A DNA stretch of 64,000 nt from Citrobacter youngae (GCF_003818115.1 NZ_RPOI01000012.1:62001-126000), one strand, 5' to 3'; shown: positions 21,583 to 35,416, counted from the stretch's first letter. Notes: a model not told the origin generated them from the letters alone. Numbers and translations: made by a program.

Positions 21583-21613
21583 AAAAGGCGACTCATCGTA
21601 AGTCGCCTTTTTT
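21583..21613. terminator. Bidirectional terminator between ypfM and acrD
   Basis: AGGCGACT (21586-21593) pairs with AGTCGCCT (21601-21608), with an A-run before and a T-run after, so it can serve both ypfM (plus) and acrD (minus). Confidence 0.9.
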
Positions 21614-21621
21614 GTGCCCGA

Positions 21622-24600
21622 TTATTCCGGGCGTGGTTTCAACGGGAAGCGTCTGCGTACCAGCACAAAGAACAGAGGCACGAAGTAAATCGCCAGGATC
21701 GTGGCTGAAATCATCCCGCCCATTACGCCAGTCCCCACCGCATGCTGGCCGCCGGAGCCAGCACCGCTGCTGATTGTCATCGGCAGTACCCCGAAGATAA
21801 ACGCCAGTGACGTCATCAGAATCGGACGCAAGCGCTGGCGACAGGCATGCAGTGTGGCATCGAGCAGATCGTGTCCTTTTTCGTTCATCTCATTGGCGAA
21901 TTCAACAATCAATATCGCGTTCTTTGCCGAAAGCCCGATAACGGTGAGTAACCCGACCTGGAAGTACACATCGTTTTCCAGACCACGCATCCAGGTCGCC
22001 AACAGCGCGCCAATGACACCCAACGGTACGACCAGCATAACGGAGAAGGGAACCGACCAGCTCTCGTATAGCGCAGCCAGACACAGGAACACGACCAACA
22101 GTGAAATAGCGTACAGGGCAGGAGCCTGAGATCCCGATAACCGTTCCTGATAAGACATCGCTGTCCATTCGAGGCCGAATCCGGTCGGCAACTGATGGAC
22201 CAGCGATTCCATGATGTCCATCGCAGTACCAGTGCTGACGCCGGGGGCGGCTTCGCCGACGATCTCGACGGCGGAGTAGCCGTTATAGCGTTCCAGACGC
22301 GGTGAACCGGTTTCCCAGCGCGATGTGGCAAAGGCCGAGAAAGGCACCATGCCGCCGCTATTGTTGCGCACGTACCACAGGTTTATATCGTCCGGGAGCA
22401 TGCGGTATTTTGCCGCAGCCTGGACGTAAACCTTCTTCACGCGGCCCCTGTCCATAAAGTCGTTTACGTAACTGGAGCCCCACGCCGTTTGCAATGTGTC
22501 GTTGATGTCATCAATGGAAACGCCCAGCGCCTGAGCTTTACGCTGATCGATATCAATTTGCAGTTGCGGACTGTCATCCAGGCCGTTATGACGAACACGG
22601 GTCAGTGAAGAGTCGTTCCCGGCAAGCTCAATTAATTTGTCGCGTGCGGCCATTAACGCGTCATGTCCCGCACCAGCGTGGTCCTGCAGCTCCATATCGA
22701 AACCGGCAGAGCTTCCGAGGCCACTGATAGCCGGAGGACTGCTGGCGAAGACGCGGGCTTCTTTAATCTTATTGAAGGCTTTGGTTGCACGCTCGATAAT
22801 GGCGAAAGAGGTTCCGGTAGTGGTGTCGCGCTCATCCCAGTCTTTTAAGCGGACAAACATACGCGCCACGTTTTGACCGTTCCCGCCTGGACCGGAACCG
22901 ACCGTGGAAAAGACCGACATAATGTTGTCTTTTTCGTGGGTGAAGTAGTACTTCTCGACTTCCTCAACGACTTTTAATGTTTGCTGCTGCGTGGAGCCGC
23001 TCGGCAACTGTACCGAGGTGGTAAACATCCCGCGGTCTTCTAACGGCAAGAAGGACGTTGGCAGGCGCAGGAACAGGAACACCATGCCGCCAAGCAGCAG
23101 TCCGTAGATCAGTATCCAGCGCAGGCTGCGATGCAGGATCCGCGCAACGCCTTTTTCGTAACGCTCAGCGTTGCGGTTAAACATCCGATTAAACCAGCCG
23201 AAGAAGCCTGTTTGACCATGATGCTCACCTTTATGCAGCGGTTTAAGTAGCGTAGCGCACAGGGCAGGGGTCAGGATCATCGCCACCAGAACAGACAGCA
23301 CCATTGCGGAGACGATAGTAATTGAGAACTGGCGGTAAATAGCCCCTGTTGTGCCACCGAAGAAGGCCATCGGGATAAACACCGCCGACAGCACCATGGC
23401 GATACCGACCAGCGCTCCCTGGATTTGCCCCATCGATTTTCGCGTCGCTTCACGCGGTGAGAGGCCTTCCTCACTCATAATACGCTCGACGTTTTCCACC
23501 ACCACGATGGCATCATCGACCAGCAGGCCAATTGCCAGCACCATTGCAAACATTGTTAAGGTGTTAACGCTGTAGCCAAAACCATAAAGCACGGAGAAGG
23601 TGCCCATCAGGACGACGGGAACGGCGATGGTCGGGATAAGCGTGGCGCGGAAGTTTTGCAGAAACAGATACATCACGAGGAATACCAGCGCGATGGCTTC
23701 CAGCAGCGTTTTCACCACGTCGATAATTGAGGCTTTAACAAAGGAGGTGGTTTCATACGCGACCTTGTATTCCAGCCCGTGCGGGAAATACTGTGACAGT
23801 TCGTCAAGGCGGTTAAGCACCAGCTCTGCCGTTGCCATTTCATTGGCGCCGGAGGCCAGTTTCACCCCCAGACCGGAAGCCGGGTTGCCATTAAACCGGC
23901 TGAGGTAGTCGTACTTCTCGGCCCCCATTTCGACCGTTGCCACATCGCCCAGTTTAACTTCAGACCCGTCCTGGTTAACGCGAAGCGTAATTGCACGGAA
24001 TTCATCCGGCGTTTGCAGCAGGGACTGGGCGTTGATCGTCGCATTTAGCGCCTGTTTGTCCACCGAAGGCGTACCGCCAAGCTGCCCAACCGCAATTTGC
24101 GCATTCTGTGATTCAATAGCGTCAGTCACATCTTTGGCGGTCATCTGAAAGCTGTTAAGTTTGGCCGGGTCGAGCCAGATACGCATCGAGTACTGTGAAC
24201 CGTAAGCATCAATATCCCCTACACCGTTAATACGGCTAAGCGGGTCCTGAATATTACTCGCCACGTAGTCGGCGATGTCCTGCTTATCCATTGAGCCATC
24301 GGTGGAGACGAAGGCGATTGTCAGAATATTGGTGTCCCCGGTCTTACGCACCGTGACCCCCTGATCCTGTACCGCCTGCGGCAGCTTACGCATTGCCGAT
24401 TGCAGCTGGTTTTGCACCTGCTGGACGGCCTCGTCAGGATCGGTTCCGGCAACGAAGCTAAGCGTCACCGTAGCCTGGCCTGTCCCGCTGCTCTGCGACG
24501 ACATATACATCAGGTTATCGAGACCGGTCATGTTCTGCTCGATCACCTGGGTGACGGTGTTTTCCAGAGTCTGAGCCGATGCGCCAGGATAGTTGGCGGT

Positions 24601-24735
24601 GACCCGCACGTTTGGCGGTGCCAGGTCGGGATATTGCTCAACGGGCAGCGAAAAAATAGCCAGGGCTCCTGTCAGGCACAACAGGATAGCTAACACCCAG
24701 GCAAAAATGGGGCGATCGATGAAAAAATTCGCCAT
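21622..24735 (-). CDS. acrD: RND aminoglycoside efflux pump AcrD
   Basis: AcrD is an inner membrane RND transporter that works with AcrA and TolC to export aminoglycosides and other hydrophilic drugs. The 1037-residue length is that of E. coli AcrD and the N-terminus [17 protein letters not shown] is the family's. The proton-relay aspartate pair is visible in [13 protein letters not shown], and there are twelve predicted membrane helices around two large periplasmic loops. No acrA-type gene adjoins, as in E. coli. A BaeR-like box lies upstream. Confidence 0.97.
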   Translation of the reverse strand: MANFFIDRPIFAWVLAILLCLTGALAIFSLPVEQYPDLAPPNVRVTANYPGASAQTLENTVTQVIEQNMTGLDNLMYMSSQSSGTGQATVTLSFVAGTDPDEAVQQVQNQLQSAMRKLPQAVQDQGVTVRKTGDTNILTIAFVSTDGSMDKQDIADYVASNIQDPLSRINGVGDIDAYGSQYSMRIWLDPAKLNSFQMTAKDVTDAIESQNAQIAVGQLGGTPSVDKQALNATINAQSLLQTPDEFRAITLRVNQDGSEVKLGDVATVEMGAEKYDYLSRFNGNPASGLGVKLASGANEMATAELVLNRLDELSQYFPHGLEYKVAYETTSFVKASIIDVVKTLLEAIALVFLVMYLFLQNFRATLIPTIAVPVVLMGTFSVLYGFGYSVNTLTMFAMVLAIGLLVDDAIVVVENVERIMSEEGLSPREATRKSMGQIQGALVGIAMVLSAVFIPMAFFGGTTGAIYRQFSITIVSAMVLSVLVAMILTPALCATLLKPLHKGEHHGQTGFFGWFNRMFNRNAERYEKGVARILHRSLRWILIYGLLLGGMVFLFLRLPTSFLPLEDRGMFTTSVQLPSGSTQQQTLKVVEEVEKYYFTHEKDNIMSVFSTVGSGPGGNGQNVARMFVRLKDWDERDTTTGTSFAIIERATKAFNKIKEARVFASSPPAISGLGSSAGFDMELQDHAGAGHDALMAARDKLIELAGNDSSLTRVRHNGLDDSPQLQIDIDQRKAQALGVSIDDINDTLQTAWGSSYVNDFMDRGRVKKVYVQAAAKYRMLPDDINLWYVRNNSGGMVPFSAFATSRWETGSPRLERYNGYSAVEIVGEAAPGVSTGTAMDIMESLVHQLPTGFGLEWTAMSYQERLSGSQAPALYAISLLVVFLCLAALYESWSVPFSVMLVVPLGVIGALLATWMRGLENDVYFQVGLLTVIGLSAKNAILIVEFANEMNEKGHDLLDATLHACRQRLRPILMTSLAFIFGVLPMTISSGAGSGGQHAVGTGVMGGMISATILAIYFVPLFFVLVRRRFPLKPRPE

Positions 24736-24805
24736 TAAAAGAGGACCTCGTGTTTCTGCGTATCGTTATGGGTATGGCTTGCTTCACTTTAGCGGCAAGG
24801 TACGG

Positions 24806-24823
24806 GTCAAACGTGGAGAAAAA
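24806..24823 (-). promoter_or_regulatory. BaeR box upstream of acrD (candidate)
   Basis: On the minus strand TTTTTCTCCACGTTTGAC matches the reported BaeR motif TTTTTCTCCATDATTGGC at 15 of 18 positions, about 70 bp upstream of the acrD ATG. E. coli acrD is induced by the BaeSR envelope stress system. Confidence 0.6.
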
Positions 24824-24875
24824 AAGAAGATAATGTAAATTATCATGCCCGTTTACAGCATACCTTTCGTGCCAA

Positions 24876-24907
24876 CGCCGTCAGGCCTGGATCCAGACCC
24901 GACGGCG
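24876..24907 (-). terminator. Hairpin downstream of narQ
   Basis: CGCCGTC and GACGGCG (24876-24882 and 24901-24907) pair around an inner partly self-complementary CTGGATCCAG. It lies just after the narQ stop and has no T-run. Confidence 0.5.
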
Positions 24908-24919
24908 CTTTGTGGTTCT

Positions 24920-26617
24920 TTACGTTAGCTCACTGTCTGATTCAGCTGAACGGAAACTGATACTCACCAGCGTTCCCCCGCCGGAAGGTTGCGAGAAGGT
25001 CAGCGTACCGCTGAGTCTCTCTGCACGCTCACGCATGATATTCAGACCGTAGTGCCCCGTAGGCTCATGAGGCTCACCGATACCGACACCGTTATCACGG
25101 ATATAAACGGTATGATTACCATCCGGCGCGGTAACACAGCTGACAGCAATTTCGCTGGCATTGGCATGCTTAATGGCATTCAGCACCGCTTCACGGACGA
25201 TTTGTAACAGATGCACCTGCATTTGCGCGTCCAGTGCCAGTGTTGGCAGTCGACAATCGAGAGTCAGTTTAGCCGATGTTTGATTTTGCAACGTTTCCAG
25301 CATTTCATGCAGGGCAGAAGGCAAATCGGCCTGCTGTAAGGTCAGGCGGAAGGTGGTAAGCAGTTCGCGCAATTGGCGATAAGCATCATTCAGCGCCTGG
25401 GAGAAGTCCGCCATGATGCTTTGCGCCGGAACGTTATCCTGCGGAATAGCGCGTTTCAGTAGCGTAAGCTGAATACGTAAATAAGAGAGCACCTGCGCCA
25501 GCGAGTCGTGCAGCTCGCGGGCGATAGTTGCTCGCTCTTCCATTAGCAGCAGTTGCTGAAAATGCTTTTGCGCCTGGTTGAAGTACAGCCCGCGCCCGAG
25601 CATAGTTGATACGCTGTTGAGCAGTGGTGTGGAAGCATTCACATTCGGGCTTTGCCAGTGCAGTTCACCGTAAACTGTATCTTGCATCGTGACGGGCAGG
25701 ATCTGCATTGGCAGTTCAGGGCTTGCCGTTCCTTCGCTGATTCGCCAGTTATCACCGACGGTGAGCTCCAGGAAATACGCGGCGTCATGTTCGCGGACAA
25801 TCTGTAAAATATGGCGGAAGCAGTACACGTCAATCTGGCTGGTATTCAGTGCCTGGGAACATTGATATAACACTTCCAGACGGCGATTGGCTTCGTGGAG
25901 ATCGTGGGTTTTCTCGGCGACGGAGGCTTCCAGTGAACGGTACAGCTTATGCAACTCACTCGACATCTGGCTAAACGTTTTTGCCAGTAATCCCAGTTCG
26001 TTGGGGAGTTGTGTATCCAGCGGTGAGATATCAAACCGACCGTGTTCAATATGCTGGCTGGCCATCACCAGCTTATTCAGCGGACGCACCACCTGCTGGC
26101 GAATACGCCGTAGCGTAAAGAAGACGAGGGTGAAGATGCCGATCCCCCCCGCCAGCGATATGCCAAAAACCAACATCACCTTGCGTTCGGCATAATGCTG
26201 AAGTGCCAGCACGAAGAGATCGATTTGATCGACATAACTATTGATATTGGCCTGGTACCATTTTAAATCGCCATCGATCAGACGGGCGTTCATTTCCAGC
26301 CAGTTGGCATGCAGGCGGCCATAGCGGCTTTTTACCGCTTGCGGGACATACCATGCGTTCAGATTTTGCAATGCGGGTGAGTTTAACGCCTGCTGGAAAA
26401 GCTGGCGATGAGCGTTGAGCTGTGGGCTTTGGCTTTGCAGATCGTAACCCAAACGGTAGCTTTGCATGCGCAATGAGCCCGCAACGTTGATGGCCTCAGC
26501 ATCCCGCAAGCTGCTGGTCAGTGTAAGCAGCGCAATACCTGTTGAGAGAATCGACAGCAACACTATATAGAAAAAAGCCTTAGCCAGGCTGGCTGAGACC
26601 GGACGCTTTACCGTCAC
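24920..26617 (-). CDS. narQ: Nitrate/nitrite sensor histidine kinase NarQ
   Basis: NarQ senses periplasmic nitrate and nitrite and phosphorylates NarL and NarP. The GTG at 26617 gives 565 residues with GAGGG 7 bases before; the upstream ATG adds six residues absent in E. coli. Visible parts are TM1 (about 14-34), the periplasmic nitrate P-box around RMQSYRLGYDL, TM2 (about 147-170), a HAMP region, a GAF-like middle, the phosphoacceptor histidine in ARELHDSLAQ (about 370) and an ATPase domain with NAIKHANA and DNGVGIG. Confidence 0.95.
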   Translation of the reverse strand: MTVKRPVSASLAKAFFYIVLLSILSTGIALLTLTSSLRDAEAINVAGSLRMQSYRLGYDLQSQSPQLNAHRQLFQQALNSPALQNLNAWYVPQAVKSRYGRLHANWLEMNARLIDGDLKWYQANINSYVDQIDLFVLALQHYAERKVMLVFGISLAGGIGIFTLVFFTLRRIRQQVVRPLNKLVMASQHIEHGRFDISPLDTQLPNELGLLAKTFSQMSSELHKLYRSLEASVAEKTHDLHEANRRLEVLYQCSQALNTSQIDVYCFRHILQIVREHDAAYFLELTVGDNWRISEGTASPELPMQILPVTMQDTVYGELHWQSPNVNASTPLLNSVSTMLGRGLYFNQAQKHFQQLLLMEERATIARELHDSLAQVLSYLRIQLTLLKRAIPQDNVPAQSIMADFSQALNDAYRQLRELLTTFRLTLQQADLPSALHEMLETLQNQTSAKLTLDCRLPTLALDAQMQVHLLQIVREAVLNAIKHANASEIAVSCVTAPDGNHTVYIRDNGVGIGEPHEPTGHYGLNIMRERAERLSGTLTFSQPSGGGTLVSISFRSAESDSELT

Positions 26618-26845
26618 TTGCGCACCCTCACACAATTCACGCCACGCTCCGACTCAACCTGAACGATTCAGCGTATTTGATAAATGTTAAAAAAGTAATC
26701 ATGAAACTGATTGTTAAATGAAACACAATTTCATATTCGATGAAATAAATTGATCTGCCACAGGTTCTGGATAAATAGTTGTGCTTCCTGGGCAAATGAA
26801 CATTGCCGCCCTCTTCAGGGTCGGTTAATAACAACAGTCATATAA

Positions 26846-28861
<2,016 letters not shown>

Positions 28862-28870
28862 GCAGCGTCC

Positions 28871-28948
28871 AGGCCGGATAAAACGCGTTAGCGTTGCCAT
28901 CCGGCAATGTGCCGGATGAATGCCTGATGGCGCTTTGCTTATCAGGCA
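28871..28948. repeat. REP pair (BIME) between aegA and nudK
   Basis: One stem is AGGCCGGATAAAACGCG with GCCATCCGGCA; the second is TGCCTGATGGCGC with GCTTATCAGGCA. It lies between two co-directional genes and probably separates their transcripts. Confidence 0.88.
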
Positions 28949-29017
28949 TTCATAGTTCCAGGACAAACCCGGTTTCACGGCGTAGTATTATTTCTCACTT
29001 CTCACCGTGGAGTCGGT

Positions 29018-29593
29018 ATGTCGCAAAAAATCACCCTCATCAAAGATAAAGTCCTGTCCGATAACTACTTCATCCTGCGCAATATCACCTATGACCTGAC
29101 CCGCAGCAATGGCGAGGTCATTCGCCACAAACGTGAGGTTTACGATCGCGGTAACGGTGCCACAGTTTTGCTGTATAACCCGGAGAAAAAAACCGTCGTG
29201 CTGACCCGTCAGTTTCGTATTGCGACCTGGGTTAACGGCAATGAAAGTGGACAATTGATTGAAGCCTGCGCCGGGTTGCTGGACAACGATGAGCCGGAAG
29301 TTTGCATTCGTAAAGAAGCCATTGAAGAGACTGGCTATGAAGTGGGCGAAGCACGGAAACTTTTTGAGTTATATATGTCGCCGGGTGGCGTGACGGAGAT
29401 AATCCACTTTTTTATCGCGCAATACAGTGACAGTCAGCGCGCAAATGCGGGTGGCGGTATTGAAGATGAGGATATTGAAGTACTGGAATTGCCTTTTGAA
29501 CAGGCACTGTCGATGATCAAAACGGGCGAGATTCGCGACGGGAAAACGGTGCTGCTACTGAACTACCTGCAATCGTCGCATCTTATGGATTAG
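29018..29593 (+). CDS. nudK: GDP-mannose pyrophosphatase
   Basis: NudK is a Nudix hydrolase that cleaves GDP-mannose to GMP and mannose 1-phosphate. The 191-residue protein carries the Nudix box at residues about 86-108, with the metal-binding [16 protein letters not shown] and the C-terminal dimer segment are as in E. coli. CCGTGGAGTC precedes the ATG. Confidence 0.95.
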   Translation: MSQKITLIKDKVLSDNYFILRNITYDLTRSNGEVIRHKREVYDRGNGATVLLYNPEKKTVVLTRQFRIATWVNGNESGQLIEACAGLLDNDEPEVCIRKEAIEETGYEVGEARKLFELYMSPGGVTEIIHFFIAQYSDSQRANAGGGIEDEDIEVLELPFEQALSMIKTGEIRDGKTVLLLNYLQSSHLMD

Positions 29594-29717
29594 CGAGCAG
29601 GGCTTATATTTCTTTACAAAGATACAGGCCAATCCGACGATTCTTATTGAGCCTCATTAGTCGCGCAAGGAAGATACCGCCTGGGCTGTGTGTTTTGATT
29701 TCGGAGTTGTACCGTCC

Positions 29718-30761
29718 ATGCGCTATCGCATTATTTTCGTGTTCCTGCTCGGCCTGCTACCGGCCCATTTGCTGTGGGCGGCACCTGCGCAACAGGCGTT
29801 TGCTGACTGGCAGGTGACGTGCAATAACCAAAACTTCTGCGTGGCGCGAAATACGGGAGATCATCACGGTCTGGTGATGACCCTGAGCCGCAGCGCCGGG
29901 GCACATACCGATGCCGTGTTGCGTATTGAACTTGGCGGTATGGATTCTCCTGATGTCAAAGAGGCAGATATTGCGCCGCGCTTGCTGCTGGACGGCGCAC
30001 CACTCCCACTGGCCGGTGAACACTGGCGTCTTACGCCCTGGCATTTGATGACGGATGATCCGGCTACCATCGCTACATTTTTACAAGCCGTGCAGGATGC
30101 GAAAGCCATTACCCTGCAAAAAGGTACGCAAACGCTTTCTCTGTCTGGGCTGAAAGCAGCATTGTTGTTTATTGATGCGCAACAAAAGCGCGTCGGTAGC
30201 GAAACCGCCTGGATTGAGAAAGGTGACGAGCCGCCGCTCAGCGTTCCGCCAGCTCCCGCTCTGAAAGGTGTGGCGGTGGTTAATTCCACGCCAACGCCAC
30301 TCACTCAACAGGAGCGTAATGAGCTGTTGGATTATGGCAACTGGCGGATCAATGGCATCCGCTGTTCACTCGATCCCATGCGTCGTGAGATGCGGGTTTT
30401 CGCCTTAACGGACGACAAAGCTCTGCTGATGATCGGCTGCGAAGCAGGGGCATACAACACGATCGATCTGGCATGGACCGTTTCTCGTACCACACCGTTT
30501 ACCTCTCGCGCTGTACGTCTGAGCCTGCCATTTAAAACCGATGCTGACAGTACCGACATGGAGCTGACCAACGCTACGTTTGACGAGAAATCTCGCGAAT
30601 TGGTCACTCTCGCCAAAGGGCGAGGTTTATCGGACTGCGGGATCCAGACTCGCTGGCGGTTTGACGGCCAGCGCTTTCGTTTGGTGCGTTACGCACAAGA
30701 GCCAAGCTGTGATAACTGGCATGGACCAGATGCCTGGCCCACGCTGTGGATTACGCGTTAA
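29718..30761 (+). CDS. ypfG: DUF1176 periplasmic protein YpfG
   Basis: The 347-residue protein starts with a signal peptide (MRYRIIFVFLLGLLPAHLLW then APA) and contains the DUF1176 domain, with DWQVTCNNQNFC near the mature N-terminus, several conserved cysteines and a C-terminal CDNWHGPDAWP. The start at ATG 29718 gives the E. coli length; an in-frame ATG 30 bases upstream would place charged residues before the signal. Function unknown. Confidence 0.9.
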   Translation: MRYRIIFVFLLGLLPAHLLWAAPAQQAFADWQVTCNNQNFCVARNTGDHHGLVMTLSRSAGAHTDAVLRIELGGMDSPDVKEADIAPRLLLDGAPLPLAGEHWRLTPWHLMTDDPATIATFLQAVQDAKAITLQKGTQTLSLSGLKAALLFIDAQQKRVGSETAWIEKGDEPPLSVPPAPALKGVAVVNSTPTPLTQQERNELLDYGNWRINGIRCSLDPMRREMRVFALTDDKALLMIGCEAGAYNTIDLAWTVSRTTPFTSRAVRLSLPFKTDADSTDMELTNATFDEKSRELVTLAKGRGLSDCGIQTRWRFDGQRFRLVRYAQEPSCDNWHGPDAWPTLWITR

Positions 30762-30766
30762 TTTAA

Positions 30767-30850
30767 TGCCGGATGCGACTGCGCCTTATACGGCCTGATG
30801 GTGATAGATGTCGTAGGCCTGATAAGACGCGTGAGCGTCGCCATCAGGCG
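30767..30850. repeat. BIME reaching into the tktB stop codon
   Basis: One unit is TGCCGGATGCGACTGCGCC with TATACGGCCTGA; the second is GTAGGCCTGATAAGACGCG with GCGTCGCCATCAGGC. The second unit includes the last codon and stop of tktB on the minus strand. Confidence 0.88.
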
Positions 30851-32838
30851 TTCAACACCTTATGCGCTTTGTCGACGATGTTCTCCACCGTAAAGCCGAA
30901 GAACGGGAACAGCTTGTCTGCCGGCGCCGACTCCCCATAGCCCGTCATCCCAACAATCGCCCCTTTCAGCCCAACATATTTGTACCAGTAGTCGGCAATA
31001 CCGGCTTCTACCGCCACGCGCGCGCTGACGTTTGCCGGCAGGACCGACTCCCGGTACGCCTCATCCTGGGCGTCGAAGATATCGGTTGAGGGCAGAGAAA
31101 CTACCCGTACGTTACGGCCTTCACCGGTCAGTTTTTCCGCCGCCAGCAATGTAATTTCCATTTCTGAACCTGTGGCAATCAGGATGACATCCGGCTTACC
31201 GCCGCTATCCTTCAGCACATAGCCGCCGCGGGCAATCTGCTGCACCTGCTCAGGCGTGCGTTCAACCTGTGCCAGATTCTGCCTGGAGAGGATCAGCGCC
31301 GTAGGGCCGTTATGACGCTCGACTGCCAGCTTCCAACCCACTGCCGCCTCAACCTGATCGCACGGTCGCCAGGTGCTGAAATTCGGCGTCAGTCGCAGGC
31401 TGGCGAGCTGTTCGACGGCCTGATGCGTGGGACCGTCTTCCCCCAGACCAATTGAGTCGTGGGTATAAACCATAATTTGTCGGGCTTTCATCAGCGCCGC
31501 CATGCGCGCGGCATTACGGGCATATTCAACAAACATCAGGAACGTTGCGGTGTACGGTACGAAGCCACCGTGGTGCGCGATACCGTTGGCAATGGCGGTC
31601 ATGCCAAATTCACGCACGCCGTAGTGGATGTAGTTTCCTGCGTGATCCTCTTTAAGAGAAGTGGAGCCTTTCCAGATGGTCAGGTTGCTGGGCGCAAGAT
31701 CCGCCGAGCCGCCAAGCAGTTCGGGCAGTATCGGTCCGTAGGTGTTCAGGGTATTTTGCGAGGCCTTACGGGTGGCGATTTTGGCCGGGTTGGCCTGCAG
31801 GTCGGTAATATATTTCCGGGTCGTTTCTTCCCATGCTTCCGGCAGTTCTCCGCTCATCCGGCGGGTAAACTCTGCCGCCAGTTCCGGATGCGCTTGTCGA
31901 TACGCCGCGAATTTCTCATTCCAGTCCTGTTGCGCTTTTTCGCCTTTCTCACGCGCGTCCCACGCCCGATAAATCTCTTTGGGGATCTCAAAAGCTGGAT
32001 GATGCCAGCCCAGTTTCTGTCGGGCCAGCGCCACTTCTTCTTCACCTAACGGCGCACCGTGCGCTTCCTCTTTCCCGGCTTTATTCGGTGATCCAAAACC
32101 AATCACCGTGCGGCAGATAATCAGCGACGGCTTGTCGGTAACGCTTTGCGCTTCCTGAATCGCTTTTTTCACCGCCTCAGGATCGTGACCGTCAATATCG
32201 TGTATCACATGCCAGTGGTAGGCCTCGAAGCGTTTCGCGGTATCGTCGGTAAACCAGCCTTTGGTTTCGCCATCAATTGAGATGCCGTTGTGATCGTAGA
32301 AGCCGATGAGTTTGCCCAGTCCCAGCGTGCCCGCCAGCGAACAGACTTCGTGGGAAATCCCCTCCATCAGACAACCGTCGCCCATAAAAACCCAGGTGAA
32401 GTGGTCGACAATCTCATGGTCCGGCTGGTTAAACTGCGCCGCCAGCGTGCGTTCAGCAATCGCCATTCCGACAGCGTTGGCTAAACCCTGGCCCAGCGGC
32501 CCGGTGGTGGTTTCCACGCCCGGTGTGTAGCCAAGCTCAGGGTGGCCGGGCGTTTTTGAATGCAACTGGCGGAAGTTCTTTAATTCTTCCAGCGGCAGGT
32601 CATAGCCGGAAAGATGCAGCAGGCTGTAAAGCAGCATTGAGGCGTGGCCGTTGGACAAAATAAACCGATCGCGATCGTACCAGTGAGGATCGCTCGGATT
32701 ATGGCGGAGAAAATCGTTCCACAGCACTTCGGCGATATCTGCCATTCCCATCGGTGCGCCGGGATGGCCTGAGTTGGCTTTTTGGACGGCATCCATACTC
32801 AGCGCACGAATGGCATTGGCAAGCTCTTTACGGGTCAT
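30844..32838 (-). CDS. tktB: Transketolase 2
   Basis: TktB is the stationary-phase transketolase of the pentose phosphate pathway, a thiamine diphosphate enzyme. The protein is 664 residues against 667 in E. coli. The TPP motif [12 protein letters not shown], the N-terminal catalytic histidines ([12 protein letters not shown]) and the Pyr-domain [10 protein letters not shown] are present. The C-terminus ends KAHKVLNA where E. coli reads KAHKVLGVKGA: the final Ala codon and the stop lie inside a REP stem, so the tail seems to have been replaced by the repeat. It is divergent from maeB. Confidence 0.96.
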   Translation of the reverse strand: MTRKELANAIRALSMDAVQKANSGHPGAPMGMADIAEVLWNDFLRHNPSDPHWYDRDRFILSNGHASMLLYSLLHLSGYDLPLEELKNFRQLHSKTPGHPELGYTPGVETTTGPLGQGLANAVGMAIAERTLAAQFNQPDHEIVDHFTWVFMGDGCLMEGISHEVCSLAGTLGLGKLIGFYDHNGISIDGETKGWFTDDTAKRFEAYHWHVIHDIDGHDPEAVKKAIQEAQSVTDKPSLIICRTVIGFGSPNKAGKEEAHGAPLGEEEVALARQKLGWHHPAFEIPKEIYRAWDAREKGEKAQQDWNEKFAAYRQAHPELAAEFTRRMSGELPEAWEETTRKYITDLQANPAKIATRKASQNTLNTYGPILPELLGGSADLAPSNLTIWKGSTSLKEDHAGNYIHYGVREFGMTAIANGIAHHGGFVPYTATFLMFVEYARNAARMAALMKARQIMVYTHDSIGLGEDGPTHQAVEQLASLRLTPNFSTWRPCDQVEAAVGWKLAVERHNGPTALILSRQNLAQVERTPEQVQQIARGGYVLKDSGGKPDVILIATGSEMEITLLAAEKLTGEGRNVRVVSLPSTDIFDAQDEAYRESVLPANVSARVAVEAGIADYWYKYVGLKGAIVGMTGYGESAPADKLFPFFGFTVENIVDKAHKVLNA

Positions 32839-33117
32839 AGGAAATACTCCTTGAAAAGTAAAGCGTTAGAGCGTGTGTTAATTCACACTTTTGGAGAATT
32901 TGCAGGCGTTGTCAGCAAAAAGCATAGCAGACAGGCATGGTATTGCTGGCTTAAGCAGGTAACATGGCTGTTATAAATTGATAACAAATTCTTTCTTTGA
33001 GTAGTGAGAGTTTGGCGACCTTCAAAGTTTGCGCCGCTGACAGAGGTGATAATGTGCGGCTCAATAGAAGGGTTACCTGCGACACTTTTTTGATCGATAC
33101 GTGAAAGGAACAACAAG

Positions 33118-35397
33118 ATGGATGACCAGTTAAAACAAAGCGCCCTCGATTTCCACGAATTTCCAGTACCAGGCAAAATTCAGGTTTCTCCGACCAAACC
33201 GCTCGCCACTCAACGTGACCTTGCGCTGGCCTATTCACCCGGTGTTGCAGCTCCGTGTCTGGAAATTGAAAAAGACCCGCTGGCCGCCTACAAATACACC
33301 GCGCGCGGTAATCTGGTTGCGGTTATTTCCAACGGTACGGCGGTGCTGGGGCTGGGCAACATTGGCGCGCTGGCTGGCAAGCCGGTGATGGAAGGGAAAG
33401 GCGTTCTGTTTAAGAAATTCGCCGGAATTGACGTGTTTGACATCGAAGTTGATGAACTCGATCCGGATAAATTTATCAACGTGGTCGCGGCTCTTGAGCC
33501 GACGTTTGGCGGTATCAACCTCGAAGATATCAAAGCGCCGGAATGCTTCTACATTGAGCAAAAGCTGCGTGAGCGCATGAATATTCCGGTCTTCCACGAC
33601 GATCAGCACGGCACGGCAATCATCAGTACCGCCGCCATTCTTAACGGTCTGCGGGTGGTGGAGAAAAATATCTCCGACGTGCGCATGGTGGTGTCTGGCG
33701 CAGGTGCTGCGGCGATTGCCTGTATGAACCTGCTGGTGGCGCTGGGCATGCAGAAACACAACATTGTGGTCTGCGACTCCAAAGGCGTGATTTATAAAGA
33801 TCGTGAACCGAATATGGCCGAAACCAAAGCGGCCTACGCGGTGGTGGATGACGGTAAGCGCACGCTGGACGACGTGATTGATGGCGCAGACATTTTCCTC
33901 GGTTGCTCCGGCCCGAAAGTGCTGACCCAGGAAATGGTCAAGAAAATGGCGCGCGCGCCAATGATTCTGGCGCTGGCGAACCCGGAACCGGAAATTCTGC
34001 CGCCGCTGGCAAAAGAGGTACGTCCCGACGCCATCATCTGCACCGGCCGCTCTGATTATCCGAACCAGGTTAACAACGTGCTGTGCTTCCCGTTCATCTT
34101 CCGCGGCGCGCTGGACGTCGGTGCAACCGCCATCAACGAAGAGATGAAGCTGGCCGCGGTACATGCCATTGCGGAACTGGCGCATGCCGAGCAGAGCGAA
34201 GTTGTGGCCTCGGCCTATGGCGATCAGGACCTGAGCTTTGGCCCGGAATATATTATTCCTAAACCGTTCGACCCGCGCCTGATCGTCAAAATAGCGCCTG
34301 CGGTGGCGAAGGCGGCGATGGACTCTGGCGTGGCGACGCGCCCGATTGCCGACTTTGATGCTTACATCGATAAGCTGAGTGAGTTTGTCTACAAAACTAA
34401 CTTGTTCATGAAGCCGATTTTCTCGCTGGCACGCAAAGCGCCGAAGCGCGTGGTATTGACGGAAGGGGAAGAGGCGCGTGTGCTGCACGCCACCCAGGAA
34501 TTGATCACTTTAGGTCTGGCGAAGCCGATCCTGATTGGTCGTCCGAGCGTGATCGAGATGCGCATCCAGAAACTGGGTCTGCAGATCAAAGCGGGCGTTG
34601 ATTTTGAAATAGTCAACAATGAATCCGATCCGCGCTTTAAAGAGTACTGGAGTGAGTATTATCAGATCATGAAGCGCCGTGGGATCACCCAGGAGCAGGC
34701 GCAGCGGGCGGTGATTGCTAATACCACGGTGATCGGTGCGATCATGGTGCAGCGCGGTGAAGCGGATGCGATGATCTGCGGTACGATCGGCGACTACCAC
34801 GAGCACTTCAGCGTGGTGAACGCGGTATTTGGTCACCGTGACGGTGTGCATACGGCGGGGGCAATGAACGCGCTGCTGCTGCCAAGCGGTAATACCTTTA
34901 TCGCCGATACCTACGTCAACGACGACCCGACGCCGGATCAACTGGCTGAAATCGCCATTATGGCGGCAGAGACCGTGCGCCGCTTTGGTATCGAACCGAA
35001 GGTAGCGTTGCTGTCGCATTCTAACTTTGGCTCATCTAACTGCCCGTCGGCCAGCAAAATGCGCGAAGCGCTGGCGCTGATTAAGGCACGTGCGCCAGAA
35101 CTGATGATTGACGGTGAAATGCACGGTGACGCCGCGCTGGTGGAAAGTATTCGTAATGACCGCATGCCGGACAGCCCGCTGAAAGGCTCCGCCAATATTC
35201 TGGTGATGCCGAATATGGAAGCCGCGCGTATTAGTTACAACTTACTACGTGTTTCAAGTTCCGAGGGCGTAACGGTTGGCCCGGTACTGATGGGCGTAGC
35301 GAAACCGGTTCACGTATTAACACCGATCGCCTCTGTTCGTCGTATCGTTAATATGGTGGCGCTGGCGGTCGTTGAAGCACAGACTCAGCCGCTGTAA
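33118..35397 (+). CDS. maeB: NADP-dependent malic enzyme
   Basis: MaeB decarboxylates malate to pyruvate with NADP. The 759-residue protein has the malic enzyme module (residues 1 to about 430; [15 protein letters not shown] and HDDQHGTAI metal site, [13 protein letters not shown] dinucleotide fold) fused to a phosphotransacetylase-like C-terminal domain that is known to regulate activity rather than transfer acetyl groups. Length is normal. ATG follows AAGGAACAACAAG. A strong terminator separates it from eut. Confidence 0.96.
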   Translation: MDDQLKQSALDFHEFPVPGKIQVSPTKPLATQRDLALAYSPGVAAPCLEIEKDPLAAYKYTARGNLVAVISNGTAVLGLGNIGALAGKPVMEGKGVLFKKFAGIDVFDIEVDELDPDKFINVVAALEPTFGGINLEDIKAPECFYIEQKLRERMNIPVFHDDQHGTAIISTAAILNGLRVVEKNISDVRMVVSGAGAAAIACMNLLVALGMQKHNIVVCDSKGVIYKDREPNMAETKAAYAVVDDGKRTLDDVIDGADIFLGCSGPKVLTQEMVKKMARAPMILALANPEPEILPPLAKEVRPDAIICTGRSDYPNQVNNVLCFPFIFRGALDVGATAINEEMKLAAVHAIAELAHAEQSEVVASAYGDQDLSFGPEYIIPKPFDPRLIVKIAPAVAKAAMDSGVATRPIADFDAYIDKLSEFVYKTNLFMKPIFSLARKAPKRVVLTEGEEARVLHATQELITLGLAKPILIGRPSVIEMRIQKLGLQIKAGVDFEIVNNESDPRFKEYWSEYYQIMKRRGITQEQAQRAVIANTTVIGAIMVQRGEADAMICGTIGDYHEHFSVVNAVFGHRDGVHTAGAMNALLLPSGNTFIADTYVNDDPTPDQLAEIAIMAAETVRRFGIEPKVALLSHSNFGSSNCPSASKMREALALIKARAPELMIDGEMHGDAALVESIRNDRMPDSPLKGSANILVMPNMEAARISYNLLRVSSSEGVTVGPVLMGVAKPVHVLTPIASVRRIVNMVALAVVEAQTQPL

Positions 35398-35416
35398 TTT
35401 CACTTTAATTAATTCC

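Noticed and set aside
33235-34488. Long open frame (417 codons) on the minus strand opposite maeB
   Set aside because: It lies fully within maeB, has a histidine- and arginine-rich composition typical of antisense frames of GC-biased codons, and resembles no protein family.
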